64,000 nt of DNA from Streptomyces litmocidini (GCF_014649755.1 NZ_BMTQ01000017.1:111666-175665); one strand, 5' to 3'; numbered from the stretch's first letter, positions 39,101 through 47,531 are shown. The notes: generated by a model from the sequence alone, not told the origin. Numbers and translations: made by a program.

Positions 39101-40882
39101 CACCGCACCGCCCGCGCCCTGCGGGCCGAGCGCGCCGAGATCGCCGGAGCCCCCGACACCCTCCCCGAGGAGGACCCGGCCGCGCCCCGCACCGCGCTCC
39201 CCACCCTCCGCGAGGCCTACCGGGCCGCGTCCCAGCTGTACGAGAAGGTCGGCGTCGGCGCCGACCTGCGTGCCGAGCAGGCCCGCGCCGAGAGCGACGA
39301 GTCCGCCGCCCTCGCCGAGCTCGACCGCCTCACCAACAAGGTCCGCACCCGCGCCGAGCAGCTCCTGGAGTCCACCGACGGCGCCGACGGCCCGTCCCGG
39401 CAGGCGGCCGTCGCCCGCGCCGAGGCCCTGGTCCAGATGCTGGAGACCCGCGCCTCGGAGGCGAGCGAGAAGCTCGGCCGGCTCCGCGGCGAGGCCGAGC
39501 GCCTGGCCCCCGAGGACGGCGAGGCGCACACCGAGCTGCCCGAGGAGCTGGTGCCCGCCGACGCCGAGCGGGCCCAGGCCCTGCTCCGTACCGCCACCGC
39601 CGAACTCGCCTCCCGCACCGACGCCCTGGAGGCGGCGAGGGCCGCCCACGCCGGACTGCTCCGCGACCACCGGGCCGCCGAGGACGCGGCCGGCGGCTTC
39701 GACGAGACGGCCGCCCTGCTGCGCGACCTGCTCCGCGACCACGCGGACGAGGAGCGGGAGGAGGCCGAGCCGTACCCGGGCAGCCTGGAGGAGGCCCGTA
39801 CGACGGCCGCCGAGGCGCGCCGCTCCCTGCGCGCCTGCACCGCCGAGCTGTCCGCCGCCGACGCCGCCGTGCGGGAGGCGAGCGACATCCTCGTCCGGCA
39901 CGCCAACTCCACCCGCTACGAGCAGGTCCGCACCCCCGCCCGGCAGCAGATCCGCGAACTGCCGGCGTCCGCGCTGCCCGAGCACGCCGCCAAGTGGGCC
40001 GAGGCCTTCGCACCCCGGCTGCGGGTCCTCACCGACGAGCTGGAGCAGCTGGAGCGCAACCGGGACTCGATCGTGGACCGGCTGCGGGGCCTCGTGGAGT
40101 CCTCGCTCGCGACGCTCCGCTCCGCCCAGCGGCTCTCCCGGCTCCCCGAGGGCCTCGGCGAGTGGTCGGGCCAGGAGTTCCTCCGCATCCGCTTCGAGGA
40201 GCCCGACCAGGCCACGCTCGCCGAGCGGCTCGGCGAGGTCGTCGACGAGGCGACCCGCGCCGCGGTCCGGAAGAACTCCGACCTGCGGCGCGACGGCATG
40301 TCCCTGCTCCTCAGGGGCGTCCAGGCGGCCCTCGAACCCAAGGGCGTCTCGGTCGAGATCCTCAAGCCGGACGCGGTGCTGCGCGCCGAGCGCGTCCCCG
40401 TCGGGCAGATGGGCGACGTCTTCTCCGGCGGCCAGCTGCTCACCGCGGCCATCGCCCTGTACTGCACGATGGCGGCGCTCCGCTCCAACGACCGGGGCCG
40501 CGACAAGCACCGGCACGCGGGCACGCTGTTCCTCGACAACCCGATCGGCCGCGCCAACGCCACGTACCTCCTGGAGCTCCAGCGGGCCGTGTCGGACGCG
40601 CTGGGCGTCCAGCTCCTCTACACGACGGGCCTGTTCGACACGACGGCGCTCGCCGAGTTCCCGCTGGTGATCCGGCTGCGCAACGACGCGGACCTGAGGG
40701 CCGGACTGAAGTACATCAGCGTGGAGGAGCACCTGCGTCCCGGGCTGCCGCAGCCGACCGCGGAGGGGGAGACGATCCACGGCGAGATCACGGCGACGCG
40801 GATGTTCCGCCGCCACCGGTCCGACGACGCGGCTCCGGCGGGCTCGGCTCCGGTGGACGCGACTCCGGCGGACGAGGCGTAG
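36185..40882 (+). CDS. SMC-like ATPase, 1565 aa (MukB/MksB/JetC-like)
   Basis: A very large two-headed ABC ATPase of SMC layout. Walker A is in LFLENGGGKSVLLK (GGGKS at 66-70). Long Ala/Glu/Arg-rich coiled coils run from about 300 to 650. A compact hinge-like domain lies near 680-790 (GIPALPGWRYLAQAVDPADH). A second coiled coil runs from about 820 to 1330. The C-terminal head has the ABC signature FSGGQLLTAAIALY (Ser1414) and Walker B GTLFLDNPIGRAN (Asp1451). The residue after the Walker B Asp is Asn rather than the usual catalytic Glu. Proteins of this type entrap DNA loops and condense chromosomes or remove plasmids. It is the last gene of the operon and is followed by a strong hairpin. It is not the housekeeping Smc, which lacks such neighbours. 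Confidence 0.85.
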   Translation: MYELSRVRLYSIGPAGARYADTVLDLRGVGAPVPHPAPTQAEFFEEEPVGPPRRPAPAGVLFLENGGGKSVLLKLIFSVMLPGHRNTLGGASSGVLRKFLLADDCGHVALEWQHTLTGELVVVGKASEWRGRQVSNDPRKFAEAWYSFRPGPGLSLDNLPVAEATSVRPPAEGASGATGRRRTMKGFRDALTEAGKAYPHLEVVWEEIHDRWNEHLGDLGLDPELFRYQREMNADEGEAAGLFAVKKDSDFTDLLLRAVTDTRDTDGLADLVGGFGNKLGRRAELTAERDFTAGSVDLLGRIVEAAGTRAHAREVHTAAERRTRTLARRLSARAAGERGRAAELAQQVTSAGHAVAEAETARGRSSLIAAELAYRHASLALTAAEKGAAAQRRELTDARTLHSAWQAAEAVLRHRAAGDRSARVAAAIREAERDAAPALAARAEAAADLVRALAAAAEEGERHAAEEEERSTALQDAGETAHRDATAAATEAQRARSEAGHLRQRLAEVEQETAEAVRAGWLDDTAPDADPARAALAASDAEKTAVAAWDTAREAARTAAERAREAAGAEARAELAAARAADAAEAAGNAYDAERRAAESLASEERLAELLSLPSSGSPLPGQRAAGTGAEAPEEAPGAGTGPQGPLTVTEFDRYADELRGLLDQAVASAESRLFELRTAAADDSRILGALGDGGLLPPGPDVLATVEYLGEHGIPALPGWRYLAQAVDPADHARVLAARPELVDGVVITDPVSYGRAREVLGTAALLPRSAVAVGTAAALLAPVPSREPGEDTGVFLVPPNPAMHDEHAADEERHALRARAAARDEEIRALAGRLAADRALASRIGAWRADCPFGMLAELASVATAARETAEAAAAALDEARTARTEADEAAAEAARLRDERQEAAQRARRVADALAGLAFRLRERSAWQAKLRELADDAAEAEARAQTCLERARAADEDRRAAQRAADDAHRTARALRAERAEIAGAPDTLPEEDPAAPRTALPTLREAYRAASQLYEKVGVGADLRAEQARAESDESAALAELDRLTNKVRTRAEQLLESTDGADGPSRQAAVARAEALVQMLETRASEASEKLGRLRGEAERLAPEDGEAHTELPEELVPADAERAQALLRTATAELASRTDALEAARAAHAGLLRDHRAAEDAAGGFDETAALLRDLLRDHADEEREEAEPYPGSLEEARTTAAEARRSLRACTAELSAADAAVREASDILVRHANSTRYEQVRTPARQQIRELPASALPEHAAKWAEAFAPRLRVLTDELEQLERNRDSIVDRLRGLVESSLATLRSAQRLSRLPEGLGEWSGQEFLRIRFEEPDQATLAERLGEVVDEATRAAVRKNSDLRRDGMSLLLRGVQAALEPKGVSVEILKPDAVLRAERVPVGQMGDVFSGGQLLTAAIALYCTMAALRSNDRGRDKHRHAGTLFLDNPIGRANATYLLELQRAVSDALGVQLLYTTGLFDTTALAEFPLVIRLRNDADLRAGLKYISVEEHLRPGLPQPTAEGETIHGEITATRMFRRHRSDDAAPAGSAPVDATPADEA

Positions 40883-40895
40883 TCCCGGGTCCCTG

Positions 40896-40957
40896 CTCCA
40901 GCAAGGGTGAGCGGCCCGCCCCCATTCGAGGGGGCGGGCCGCTCACCCTTGCTGGAG
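40896..40957. terminator. 28-bp perfect hairpin ending the SMC-like operon
   Basis: Bases 40896-40923 are exactly complementary to 40930-40957, with a 6-base loop. It lies 13 bases after the SMC stop and 15 bases before the end of the convergent membrane-protein gene, so it serves both. Confidence 0.9.
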
Positions 40958-40972
40958 CCGTTTCGGCGTCCT

Positions 40973-41341
40973 TCACGCCGCTTCGGACAGCGGCGCCGTC
41001 CCCGTCCGGTGCTCGTCGTGCCGCGCCCGGATCGGCGGACGGGCCGTGCTGCTCGGCTCCGACACCACGCCGTTGCGCTGGCGCCACACCTGACGGGTGA
41101 TCCAGATGTCGAGAACGCTCCAGGTGGCCACGATCGTCGACGCCACCGCGGTGATGGTCACCGGAAACGCCGGCCACGCGCCCGCGACCGTGCAGAGGAA
41201 GGCCACCACGGCCTGAATGAGTGTCACCGACGTGATCATCACGGCCCGCACGGCGGCGTCGCGCACCGGATCGGGCATCCGCCGTCGGCCTCGCTCCTCC
41301 TCCACCCACAACTGCCGCGCCGACCGCGCCTCGTGTTCCAT
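40973..41341 (-). CDS. small membrane protein of unknown function
   Basis: About 122 aa starting MEHEARSARQLWVEEERGRR. Two hydrophobic segments lie at about 33-55 (VRAVMITSVTLIQAVVAFLC) and 60-85 (AFPVTITAVASTIVATWSVL). Both ends are polar; the C-terminus is Ser/Arg-rich. An in-frame GTG at 41362 would add seven residues. No family is recognised. It is convergent with the SMC-like operon. Confidence 0.65.
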   Translation of the reverse strand: MEHEARSARQLWVEEERGRRRMPDPVRDAAVRAVMITSVTLIQAVVAFLCTVAGAWPAFPVTITAVASTIVATWSVLDIWITRQVWRQRNGVVSEPSSTARPPIRARHDEHRTGTAPLSEAA

Positions 41342-41725
41342 TGTCCCGTCACTCCCCACCACTGAACGACCACAGGGACGGCTGCCCGCCTTGAGCGCTT
41401 TTACACGGAAGCGCCTTTACGCGGACAGAACCCTCCCCGCACCCATTGACGCACGAGAGAGGGAAAAGGTTTCGCCCGGGTGGGGACGGACGAGGCCCGC
41501 GCACCGGCGGAACGGAGAGTTCCAGCCATCCCCGCGGGCCGGAGAAATGGCACAGCATCAGGTGTCCTGCGCCACAGTGGTCAATCCCAACTCCAGCAAT
41601 ACCAGGACATCTCATGATCAAGACTCACTCGGCAGGCTGAAAATCGCTCGGACGCACCTTCGGAACGGCCGTGATGCAGTAGTAGGCTCACGCCGCCGTT
41701 TGTTGAAATTCAAGGTTGACGCCGC
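41342..41725. other. 384-base divergent gap before the conservon
   Basis: No gene seen. A candidate -10, TAGGCT (41683-41688), faces the conservon. TTGAA-A-TTCAA (41703-41713) is a small AT-rich dyad close to the cvnA start. GCGCTT and AAGCGC near 41395-41415 form another short dyad. The region is less GC-rich than its surroundings, as expected of a promoter region. Confidence 0.4.
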
Positions 41726-44671
41726 GTGTTGACGCCGGTGCTCACGAACGTGAAGGACCCCCGTGGTGCGACGGGGGCCGAGCTGGGGGAGGCCATGCGC
41801 TTTCGCGGGAAGTCCATCCGCAGGAAGATCGTGGCGTTGCTGCTCGTACCGCTCGTCTCCCTCACCGGCCTGTGGGGTTTCGCCACGGTCCTGACGGGCC
41901 GCGAGGCCGACCAGCTCCTCGACGTCGGCTACATCGTCGACAAGGTCGGCTACCCCCTGGAGGACACCGCCCGGGTCATCCAGATCGAACGCCGGCAATC
42001 GCTCATCTACCTCGCCGACCCGCGCGGCTCCAACGCCCTCGCCTCCCTGCGCGAGACCCGCCGCGCCACCGACCGGCAGATCGCCCGCATCCGCGCCAAC
42101 GCCGCCGACCCCGGCGTGCGCGAGGAGATGCGGCCCGTCACCACCCAGCGGCTCAACTCCCTCCTCGACGCCCTCGACGGCCTCGCCTCGCTGCGCCGCT
42201 CCGTCGAGGCCCGCGGCATCGGCCGCATCCAGGCCCTCGAGTTCTACAACCGTCTCGTCGACCCCTGCTACAGCTTCCTCATCACCCTCCACGCCCTCGA
42301 GAACGTGGAGATGGACAAGCAGGGCCGCGCCCTCGTCGGCATCACGCGCGCGCGGGAGCTGCTCTCCCGCGAGGACGCCCTCGTCCTCTCCGCGCTCGTC
42401 GCGGACCGCGTCACCGCCGAGGAGATACGCGCGATATCCGACCTCGTCGCCAACCGCGTGGCGTTCTACGAGGTCAACCTCGAACTCCTGCCCGCCGCCG
42501 AGCGCGAGCGCTTCGAGAAGTACTGGCGCAGTCCCGGCACCCAGCCGCTGCGCACCGCAGAGAACGCGATCATCGAAGAGGGCCCCACCGGCCACCCCCG
42601 CGCCATCACCGCCGAGCGCTGGCAGGACCAGGTGAGCCCCGTCCTCGACGACCTCGCCCGCGAGAACACCGCCGCGGGCGACCGCTACCAGGAACGCGTC
42701 CAGCCCGCCGCGTACAGCGTCCTCCTCAAGGTCGGCGTCGCCGGCGTCCTCGGCTTCCTCGCCCTGCTCGCCTCGATCGTCATCTCCGTCCGCGTCGGCC
42801 GCGAACTCATCCGCGACCTCCGCCGCCTGCGGAAGGAGGCCCAGGAGGTCTCCGGCGTCCGGCTGCCCAGCGTCATGCGCCGCCTCGCCGCCGGCGAACA
42901 GGTCGACGTCGGGACCGAAGTGCCCCACCTGCGGTACGGGGAGGACGAGGTCGGCCAGGTCGGCCAGGCCCTCAACACCCTCCAGCGCGCCGCCGTCGAG
43001 GCCGCCGTCAAGCAGGCGGAACTGCGCCGCGGCGTCTCCGAGGTGTTCGTCAACCTCGCCCGCCGCAACCAGGTCCTGCTCCACCGCCAGCTGACCCTCC
43101 TCGACACCATGGAGCGGCGCACGGAGGACACCGACGAACTGGCCGACCTCTTCCGCCTCGACCACCTCACCACCCGCATGCGCCGGCACGCCGAGGGCCT
43201 CGTCATCCTGTCCGGTGCCGCCCCCTCCCGCCAGTGGCGCAAGCCCGTCCAGCTCATGGACGTGGTCCGCGCCGCCGTCGCCGAGGTCGAGGACTACGAG
43301 CGGATCGAGGTGCGTCGCCTGCCCCGCCTCGGCGTGGGCGGCCCCGCCGTCGCGGACCTCACCCACCTCATCGCCGAACTCCTCGAGAACGCCACGGTGT
43401 ACTCGCCCCCGCACACCGCCGTCCAGGTCCTCGGCGAGCGGGTCGCCAACGGCTTCACCCTGGAGATCCACGACCGCGGCCTCGGCATGAACCCCGACGC
43501 CCTGCTCGACGCCAACCTCCGGCTCGCCGAGACCCCCGAGTTCGAGCTCTCCGACACCGACCGGCTCGGCCTCTTCGTCGTCAGCCGCCTCGCCCAGCGC
43601 CAGAACGTCCGGGTCTCCCTCCAGACCTCCCCGTACGGCGGGACCACCGCGGTCGTCTTCATCCCCGCCGCGCTGCTCACCGACGCGCCCGAGACCCAGG
43701 GCGCCGGATTCCGGCTCGACCGCAAGACCCTGGAACGCCCGGGGCGGACCGACGACGCGTCCGCCGACGGCGGCACCCTGCCCACCCGCAGGGCGGCCCT
43801 CACGAAGGTCCCCGACGTGACCGAGGCGCCCGGGCCGCTGGACGGCCCCGTCGAGCTGGAGGCACCGCTCGGCACCGAGGGCCTCGACGTCCTCCTCGAC
43901 CGGTCCGCGGACCTCCTCGACAGCGACAGCGAGCGCGGCGGCCTCTTCCGGCCCCGCGACCGGCGCCGCACCGGCCTCGCGCCGGCCGGCGAGCAGCACG
44001 AGCAGGCCCCGGACCGCACGACGGGCCGCGGAGAGCAGGACGCGCCCGCCGACGGCGCGATCCCGGAGCCCGTGCGACTGCCGCGCCGCCGCACCCCGAC
44101 GCTCGTCGTGGACCACGGCCGCCGCCTCGACGAGCCGGACGGCACCCACGACCAGCCCGACCGCGCGCACCCGCAGCCGGGCCGCGCCCACGCCCAGGCC
44201 GACCGCAGCCGGCCGCAGCCGGACCGCGCGCACCCGCAGGAGCACCGGGCGGACTTCCCGCAGGACGACCGGCGCGGAGCCCGGCCGGGACACCCGCACG
44301 GCGACGGGCGAGGCGTTCCGCCGGGCCCTGCCGCCGGTCCCGTCCTCGTCCCCGTACCACCGGAGGGTCCCGTGCCGCCGGAGAACCCGGAGCTGTTCGG
44401 CGGTCTGCCCCGCCGCGTCCGCCAGGCCAGTCTCGCGCCCCAGCTGCGCGAGGCCGAGGGCCCGGCCGACCGTGGCGCGGGAACCCGCGCCGACGGTCGT
44501 GCGGGCACCGGAGCGCGGTCCGAGGGGTCCGGCTCCTTCGAGCGCGACGCGGAGGAGGTACGCGCCCGCATGGCCGCCATGCAGCGCGGCTGGCAGCGCG
44601 GCAGGCGGGACACCACAGAGCCGGACGACCCGACAGCACCAGGAACGACACCCGAGGGGGACGGTCGATGA
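41726..44671 (+). CDS. cvnA: conservon sensor kinase-like protein CvnA
   Basis: A 981-aa membrane protein. A first membrane span (about 35-55) and a second (about 328-352) flank an extracellular nitrate/nitrite-sensing-like domain (NIT, about 60-310; ERRQSLIYLADPRGS). A HAMP-like linker and an ATPase domain of histidine-kinase type follow (LIAELLENATVYSPP at about 548, DRGLGMNPDALLDANL, DRLGLFVVSRLAQ). No clear phospho-accepting His is seen. The last 300 residues are a disordered Pro/Asp/Arg/His tail. CvnA acts as the membrane receptor of a Ras-like switch with CvnBCD. GTG 41726 is taken; ATG 41795 with GGGGGAGG is an alternative. Stop overlaps cvnB (ATGA). Confidence 0.88.
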   Translation: MLTPVLTNVKDPRGATGAELGEAMRFRGKSIRRKIVALLLVPLVSLTGLWGFATVLTGREADQLLDVGYIVDKVGYPLEDTARVIQIERRQSLIYLADPRGSNALASLRETRRATDRQIARIRANAADPGVREEMRPVTTQRLNSLLDALDGLASLRRSVEARGIGRIQALEFYNRLVDPCYSFLITLHALENVEMDKQGRALVGITRARELLSREDALVLSALVADRVTAEEIRAISDLVANRVAFYEVNLELLPAAERERFEKYWRSPGTQPLRTAENAIIEEGPTGHPRAITAERWQDQVSPVLDDLARENTAAGDRYQERVQPAAYSVLLKVGVAGVLGFLALLASIVISVRVGRELIRDLRRLRKEAQEVSGVRLPSVMRRLAAGEQVDVGTEVPHLRYGEDEVGQVGQALNTLQRAAVEAAVKQAELRRGVSEVFVNLARRNQVLLHRQLTLLDTMERRTEDTDELADLFRLDHLTTRMRRHAEGLVILSGAAPSRQWRKPVQLMDVVRAAVAEVEDYERIEVRRLPRLGVGGPAVADLTHLIAELLENATVYSPPHTAVQVLGERVANGFTLEIHDRGLGMNPDALLDANLRLAETPEFELSDTDRLGLFVVSRLAQRQNVRVSLQTSPYGGTTAVVFIPAALLTDAPETQGAGFRLDRKTLERPGRTDDASADGGTLPTRRAALTKVPDVTEAPGPLDGPVELEAPLGTEGLDVLLDRSADLLDSDSERGGLFRPRDRRRTGLAPAGEQHEQAPDRTTGRGEQDAPADGAIPEPVRLPRRRTPTLVVDHGRRLDEPDGTHDQPDRAHPQPGRAHAQADRSRPQPDRAHPQEHRADFPQDDRRGARPGHPHGDGRGVPPGPAAGPVLVPVPPEGPVPPENPELFGGLPRRVRQASLAPQLREAEGPADRGAGTRADGRAGTGARSEGSGSFERDAEEVRARMAAMQRGWQRGRRDTTEPDDPTAPGTTPEGDGR

Positions 44672-45117
44672 CCGCACCGAACGCCGCAGCAACCAGCACG
44701 ACCTCCGGACCCGGACGCGGAAACGGCGAGCTGAACTGGCTCCTCGACGAGCTGGTCCAGCGCGTCGGCTCCATCCGCAAGGCCCTGGTGCTCTCCAGCG
44801 ACGGACTTCCCACCGGCGCCTCCCAGGACCTCACCCGGGAGGACGGCGAGCACCTCGCCGCCGTGGCCTCCGGCTTCCACAGCCTCGCCAAGGGCGTCGG
44901 CCGCCACTTCGAGGCGGGCAAGGTCCGCCAGACGGTCGTCGAGCTGGAGGACGCCTTCCTCTTCGTCACGGCCGCGGGCGACGGCAGCTGCCTCGCGGTG
45001 CTCGCGGACGCCGACTCGGACGTCGGCCAGGTCGCCTACGAGATGACGCTGATGGTGAAGCGGGTCGGGGCCCACCTCACGACGGCTCCCCGGACCGGCC
45101 TGCCCTCGGGAGGGTGA
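44668..45117 (+). CDS. cvnB: roadblock/LC7 protein CvnB
   Basis: A 149-aa protein with a roadblock/LC7 fold (about 20-135: ELNWLLDELVQRVGSIRKAL, VLSSDGLPTGASQDL). Conservon roadblock proteins regulate the GTPase CvnD, in the manner of MglB with MglA. GAGGGGG lies before the ATG, which overlaps the cvnA stop. Confidence 0.93.
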   Translation: MTAPNAAATSTTSGPGRGNGELNWLLDELVQRVGSIRKALVLSSDGLPTGASQDLTREDGEHLAAVASGFHSLAKGVGRHFEAGKVRQTVVELEDAFLFVTAAGDGSCLAVLADADSDVGQVAYEMTLMVKRVGAHLTTAPRTGLPSGG

Positions 45118-45127
45118 GTGGGACGGC

Positions 45128-45553
45128 ATGAGTGACGAAGCCGAGCGCAGCCGGCGGGGCCGGGACCTGACCCCCGGCCCCCACCACTGGTTCGACGACG
45201 AGGCCGGACCGGTGGTCCGTCCGTACGCGATGACCCGCGGCCGGACGAGCGCCGCCACCCGCCACCGGCTCGACCTGATCGCGGTGGTCGTTCCCGAGCC
45301 CGCCGCCGACGACCCCGGCCGGGACCAGACGCTCTCCCCGGAACACGTGGAGATCGTCGAACGCTGCTCCGAGCAGCCCCAGTCGATCGCCGAGCTCGCC
45401 GCAGGACTCGACCTCCCCGTCGGGGTGGTACGGGTCCTCGTCGGCGATCTCGTCGAGGACGAACTCGTCCACGTGACCCGCCCCGTTCCGCCGGCCGAGC
45501 TGCCGGACGTGAGCATCCTTCGCGAGGTGATCAATGGCCTTCGGGCGCTCTAG
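45128..45553 (+). CDS. cvnC: DUF742 protein CvnC
   Basis: A 141-aa DUF742 protein. VVRPYAMTRGRTSAA (about 29-43) and a winged-helix-like part (about 75-135: SIAELAAGLDLPVGVVRVLV) are typical. It is the third component of every conservon, with unclear biochemical role. Its last 20 bases overlap the cvnD start. Confidence 0.93.
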   Translation: MSDEAERSRRGRDLTPGPHHWFDDEAGPVVRPYAMTRGRTSAATRHRLDLIAVVVPEPAADDPGRDQTLSPEHVEIVERCSEQPQSIAELAAGLDLPVGVVRVLVGDLVEDELVHVTRPVPPAELPDVSILREVINGLRAL

Positions 45554-46139
45554 CCGCAAGAAGCCCTTCGTCGAGCCGGTGACCCTGAAGATCCTCGTCG
45601 CGGGCGGGTTCGGGGTCGGCAAGACGACGCTGGTGGGCGCGGTCAGCGAGATCAGGCCCCTGCGGACCGAGGAGATCCTCAGCGAGGTGGGGCGGCCCGT
45701 CGACGACCTGCACGGCGTCGAGTCCAAGACGACCACCACGGTCGCCATGGACTTCGGGCGGATCACCCTCCGCGAGGACCTCGTCCTCTACCTCTTCGGC
45801 ACCCCGGGGCAGGACCGCTTCTGGTTCCTGTGGGACGAGCTGGCCCAGGGCGCCCTGGGCGCGGTCGTCCTCGCGGACACCCGCCGCCTGGAGGACAGCT
45901 TCGCCGCCATCGACTACTTCGAGCGGCGCGGCATCCCGTTCACCGTGGCCGTCAACTGCTTCGAGGGCGCCCAGCGGTTCCCGGCGGAGAGCGTGCGCGG
46001 CGCGCTCGACCTGGACCCCGAGGTGGAGCTGCTGATGTGCGACGCCCGGGACCGCGAGTCCGTGAAGAACGTCCTCGTGGCGGTCGTCCAGCACGCCCTG
46101 GTCCTCGCGGACCGCAGCCCCGCCGCCGTCACGACCTGA
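45534..46139 (+). CDS. cvnD: Ras-like GTPase CvnD
   Basis: A 201-aa small GTPase. P-loop GGFGVGKTT (about 24-32), switch region with TTTTVAMDFGRI, and FGTPGQDRF (G3, about 88). The G4 position reads VAVNCFEGA instead of NKxD, which is common in this group. It is expected to switch between GDP and GTP at the membrane with CvnA-C. No lipidation Cys is seen at the C-terminus. It ends the conservon operon. Confidence 0.93.
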   Translation: MAFGRSSRKKPFVEPVTLKILVAGGFGVGKTTLVGAVSEIRPLRTEEILSEVGRPVDDLHGVESKTTTTVAMDFGRITLREDLVLYLFGTPGQDRFWFLWDELAQGALGAVVLADTRRLEDSFAAIDYFERRGIPFTVAVNCFEGAQRFPAESVRGALDLDPEVELLMCDARDRESVKNVLVAVVQHALVLADRSPAAVTT

Positions 46140-46189
46140 CGGCAGGGGCACTCGGCGCACCGCCCGGCCCGCGGGGGCGGTTCAGAGCC

Positions 46190-46310
46190 GGTTCGGTGCG
46201 CTGCCGGGCTCGCGGTGCGCCGTTCCGGTTCGGCCCGGTGCGCTGCCGGACCCCCGGTGCGCCGTCCCGGTTCGGCCCGGTGCGCCGTCGGACCCGCAGG
46301 GCGCGGTCCC
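46190..46310. repeat. tandem repeat of about 42 bp, three copies
   Basis: Three consecutive imperfect units (46190-46226, 46227-46268, 46269-46310), each starting GGTTCGG and containing GGTGCGC. They lie in the gap between the convergent cvnD and thiolase-like genes and continue to the latter's stop codon. Confidence 0.7.
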
Positions 46311-46318
46311 GGTCCGGT

Positions 46319-47506
46319 TCAGCGCACCGCGACCACCGCCGAACCGTGGCCGAACAGGCCCTGGTTCGCGGTGATCCCGGCCCTCGCCCCCGGCACCTGC
46401 CGGGCGCCCGCCGTGCCGCGCAACTGCCAGGTCAGCTCGCAGACCTGCGCGATCGCCTGGGCGGGCACCGCCTCACCGAAGGAGCCGAGGCCGCCGCTGG
46501 TGTTGACCGGCAGGCGCCCTCCGAGGGCCGTGGCGCCCTCCCGCAGCAGCTTGGCGCCCTCGCCCGGCGGGCAGAGCCCGATGTCCTCGTACCACTCCAG
46601 TTCCAGGGCGGTGGACAGGTCGTACACCTCCGCGAGGGACAGGTCCTCGGGCCCGGTCCCCGCCTCCTCGTAGGCGGCGCGGGCGATCGAGGCACGGAAG
46701 GCGTGCGGGGCGGGGGAGACGGCCGCCGCCGAGTCGGTCGCGATGTCGGGGAGGTCGAGCACCGCCTTGGGGTACGTGGGGGAGACGGCGGACACCGCCC
46801 AGATCCGGACCGGCTCGGGGTGTCCGTGCCGGCGTGCGAACTCCATGCCGGACAGGACGAGCGCGGCGCCGCCGTCCGAGGTGGCGCAGATGTCGAGGAG
46901 CCGCAGCGGATCGGCGACGACGGCGGAGGCCGCGACCTCCTCCGCGGTCACCCGCCTGCGGTAGCGGGCCAGCGGATTGAGCGCGCCGGCCGCCGCGTTC
47001 TTCACCTTCACCCGGGCGAAGTCCTCGGCCGTGTCGCCGTACAGCGCCATCCTGCGGCGCGCGTGGAGCGCGAAGTACGCCGGGTTGGTCGCCCCGAGCA
47101 CCCGGAACCGCAGCCAGTCCGGGTCGCCGGGCCGCTCGCCGCCGGCCGGGGCGAGGAACCCCTTCGGCGTCGAGTCCGCCCCGACGACCAGGACCACGTC
47201 CGCGAGCCCCGCCAGGATCTGGGCCCGCGCGGTGCCGACGGCCTGGGCGCCCGAGGCGCAGGCGGCGTACACGCTGGTGACCCGCGCCCCCTGCCGGCCG
47301 AGGGCCTGCGCGAAGGTCGCCCCCGCCACGTATCCCGGGTATCCGCACCGCATGGTGTCGGCGCCGACGACCGAGTCGATGGCGGGCCACTCCAGACCGG
47401 CGTCGGCGAGCGCGGCCCGGGCGGCGGCCGTCCCGCACGAGACGAAGCTCCGGCCCCCTTTGCCCCAGGGGTGCATTCCGGCCCCGAGCACGGCGATGTC
47501 GTTCAC
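46319..47506 (-). CDS. thiolase-like lipid-transfer protein (SCP2-thiolase family)
   Basis: A 395-aa thiolase-fold protein. SVYAACASGAQAVG (about 88-101) has the nucleophilic Cys. The thiolase CIGGG closing motif is replaced by NQGLFGHGSAVV. SGGLGSFGEAVPAQ and the His/Glu pattern match the thiolase-like subgroup used in steroid and lipid side-chain degradation. Such proteins often need a small DUF35 partner, which is not seen here. GTG start after GGGGGGAG. Confidence 0.8.
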   Translation of the reverse strand: MNDIAVLGAGMHPWGKGGRSFVSCGTAAARAALADAGLEWPAIDSVVGADTMRCGYPGYVAGATFAQALGRQGARVTSVYAACASGAQAVGTARAQILAGLADVVLVVGADSTPKGFLAPAGGERPGDPDWLRFRVLGATNPAYFALHARRRMALYGDTAEDFARVKVKNAAAGALNPLARYRRRVTAEEVAASAVVADPLRLLDICATSDGGAALVLSGMEFARRHGHPEPVRIWAVSAVSPTYPKAVLDLPDIATDSAAAVSPAPHAFRASIARAAYEEAGTGPEDLSLAEVYDLSTALELEWYEDIGLCPPGEGAKLLREGATALGGRLPVNTSGGLGSFGEAVPAQAIAQVCELTWQLRGTAGARQVPGARAGITANQGLFGHGSAVVAVR

Positions 47507-47531
47507 GACCGCTCCCCCCGCCGAGAAGGGC

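Noticed and set aside
33117..40882. Calling the SMC-like operon a Wadjet anti-plasmid system
   Set aside because: No JetD-like nuclease gene exists within the operon or on either side, the SMC protein is much longer than typical JetC, and the setting is housekeeping rather than a defence island.
41716..44500. Arg/Pro-rich frames overlapping cvnA in other frames
   Set aside because: Compositional shadows of cvnA; they lack ribosome sites and domain similarity.
46190..46310. CRISPR-like array
   Set aside because: The units are directly adjacent with no unique spacers, and no cas gene is near.
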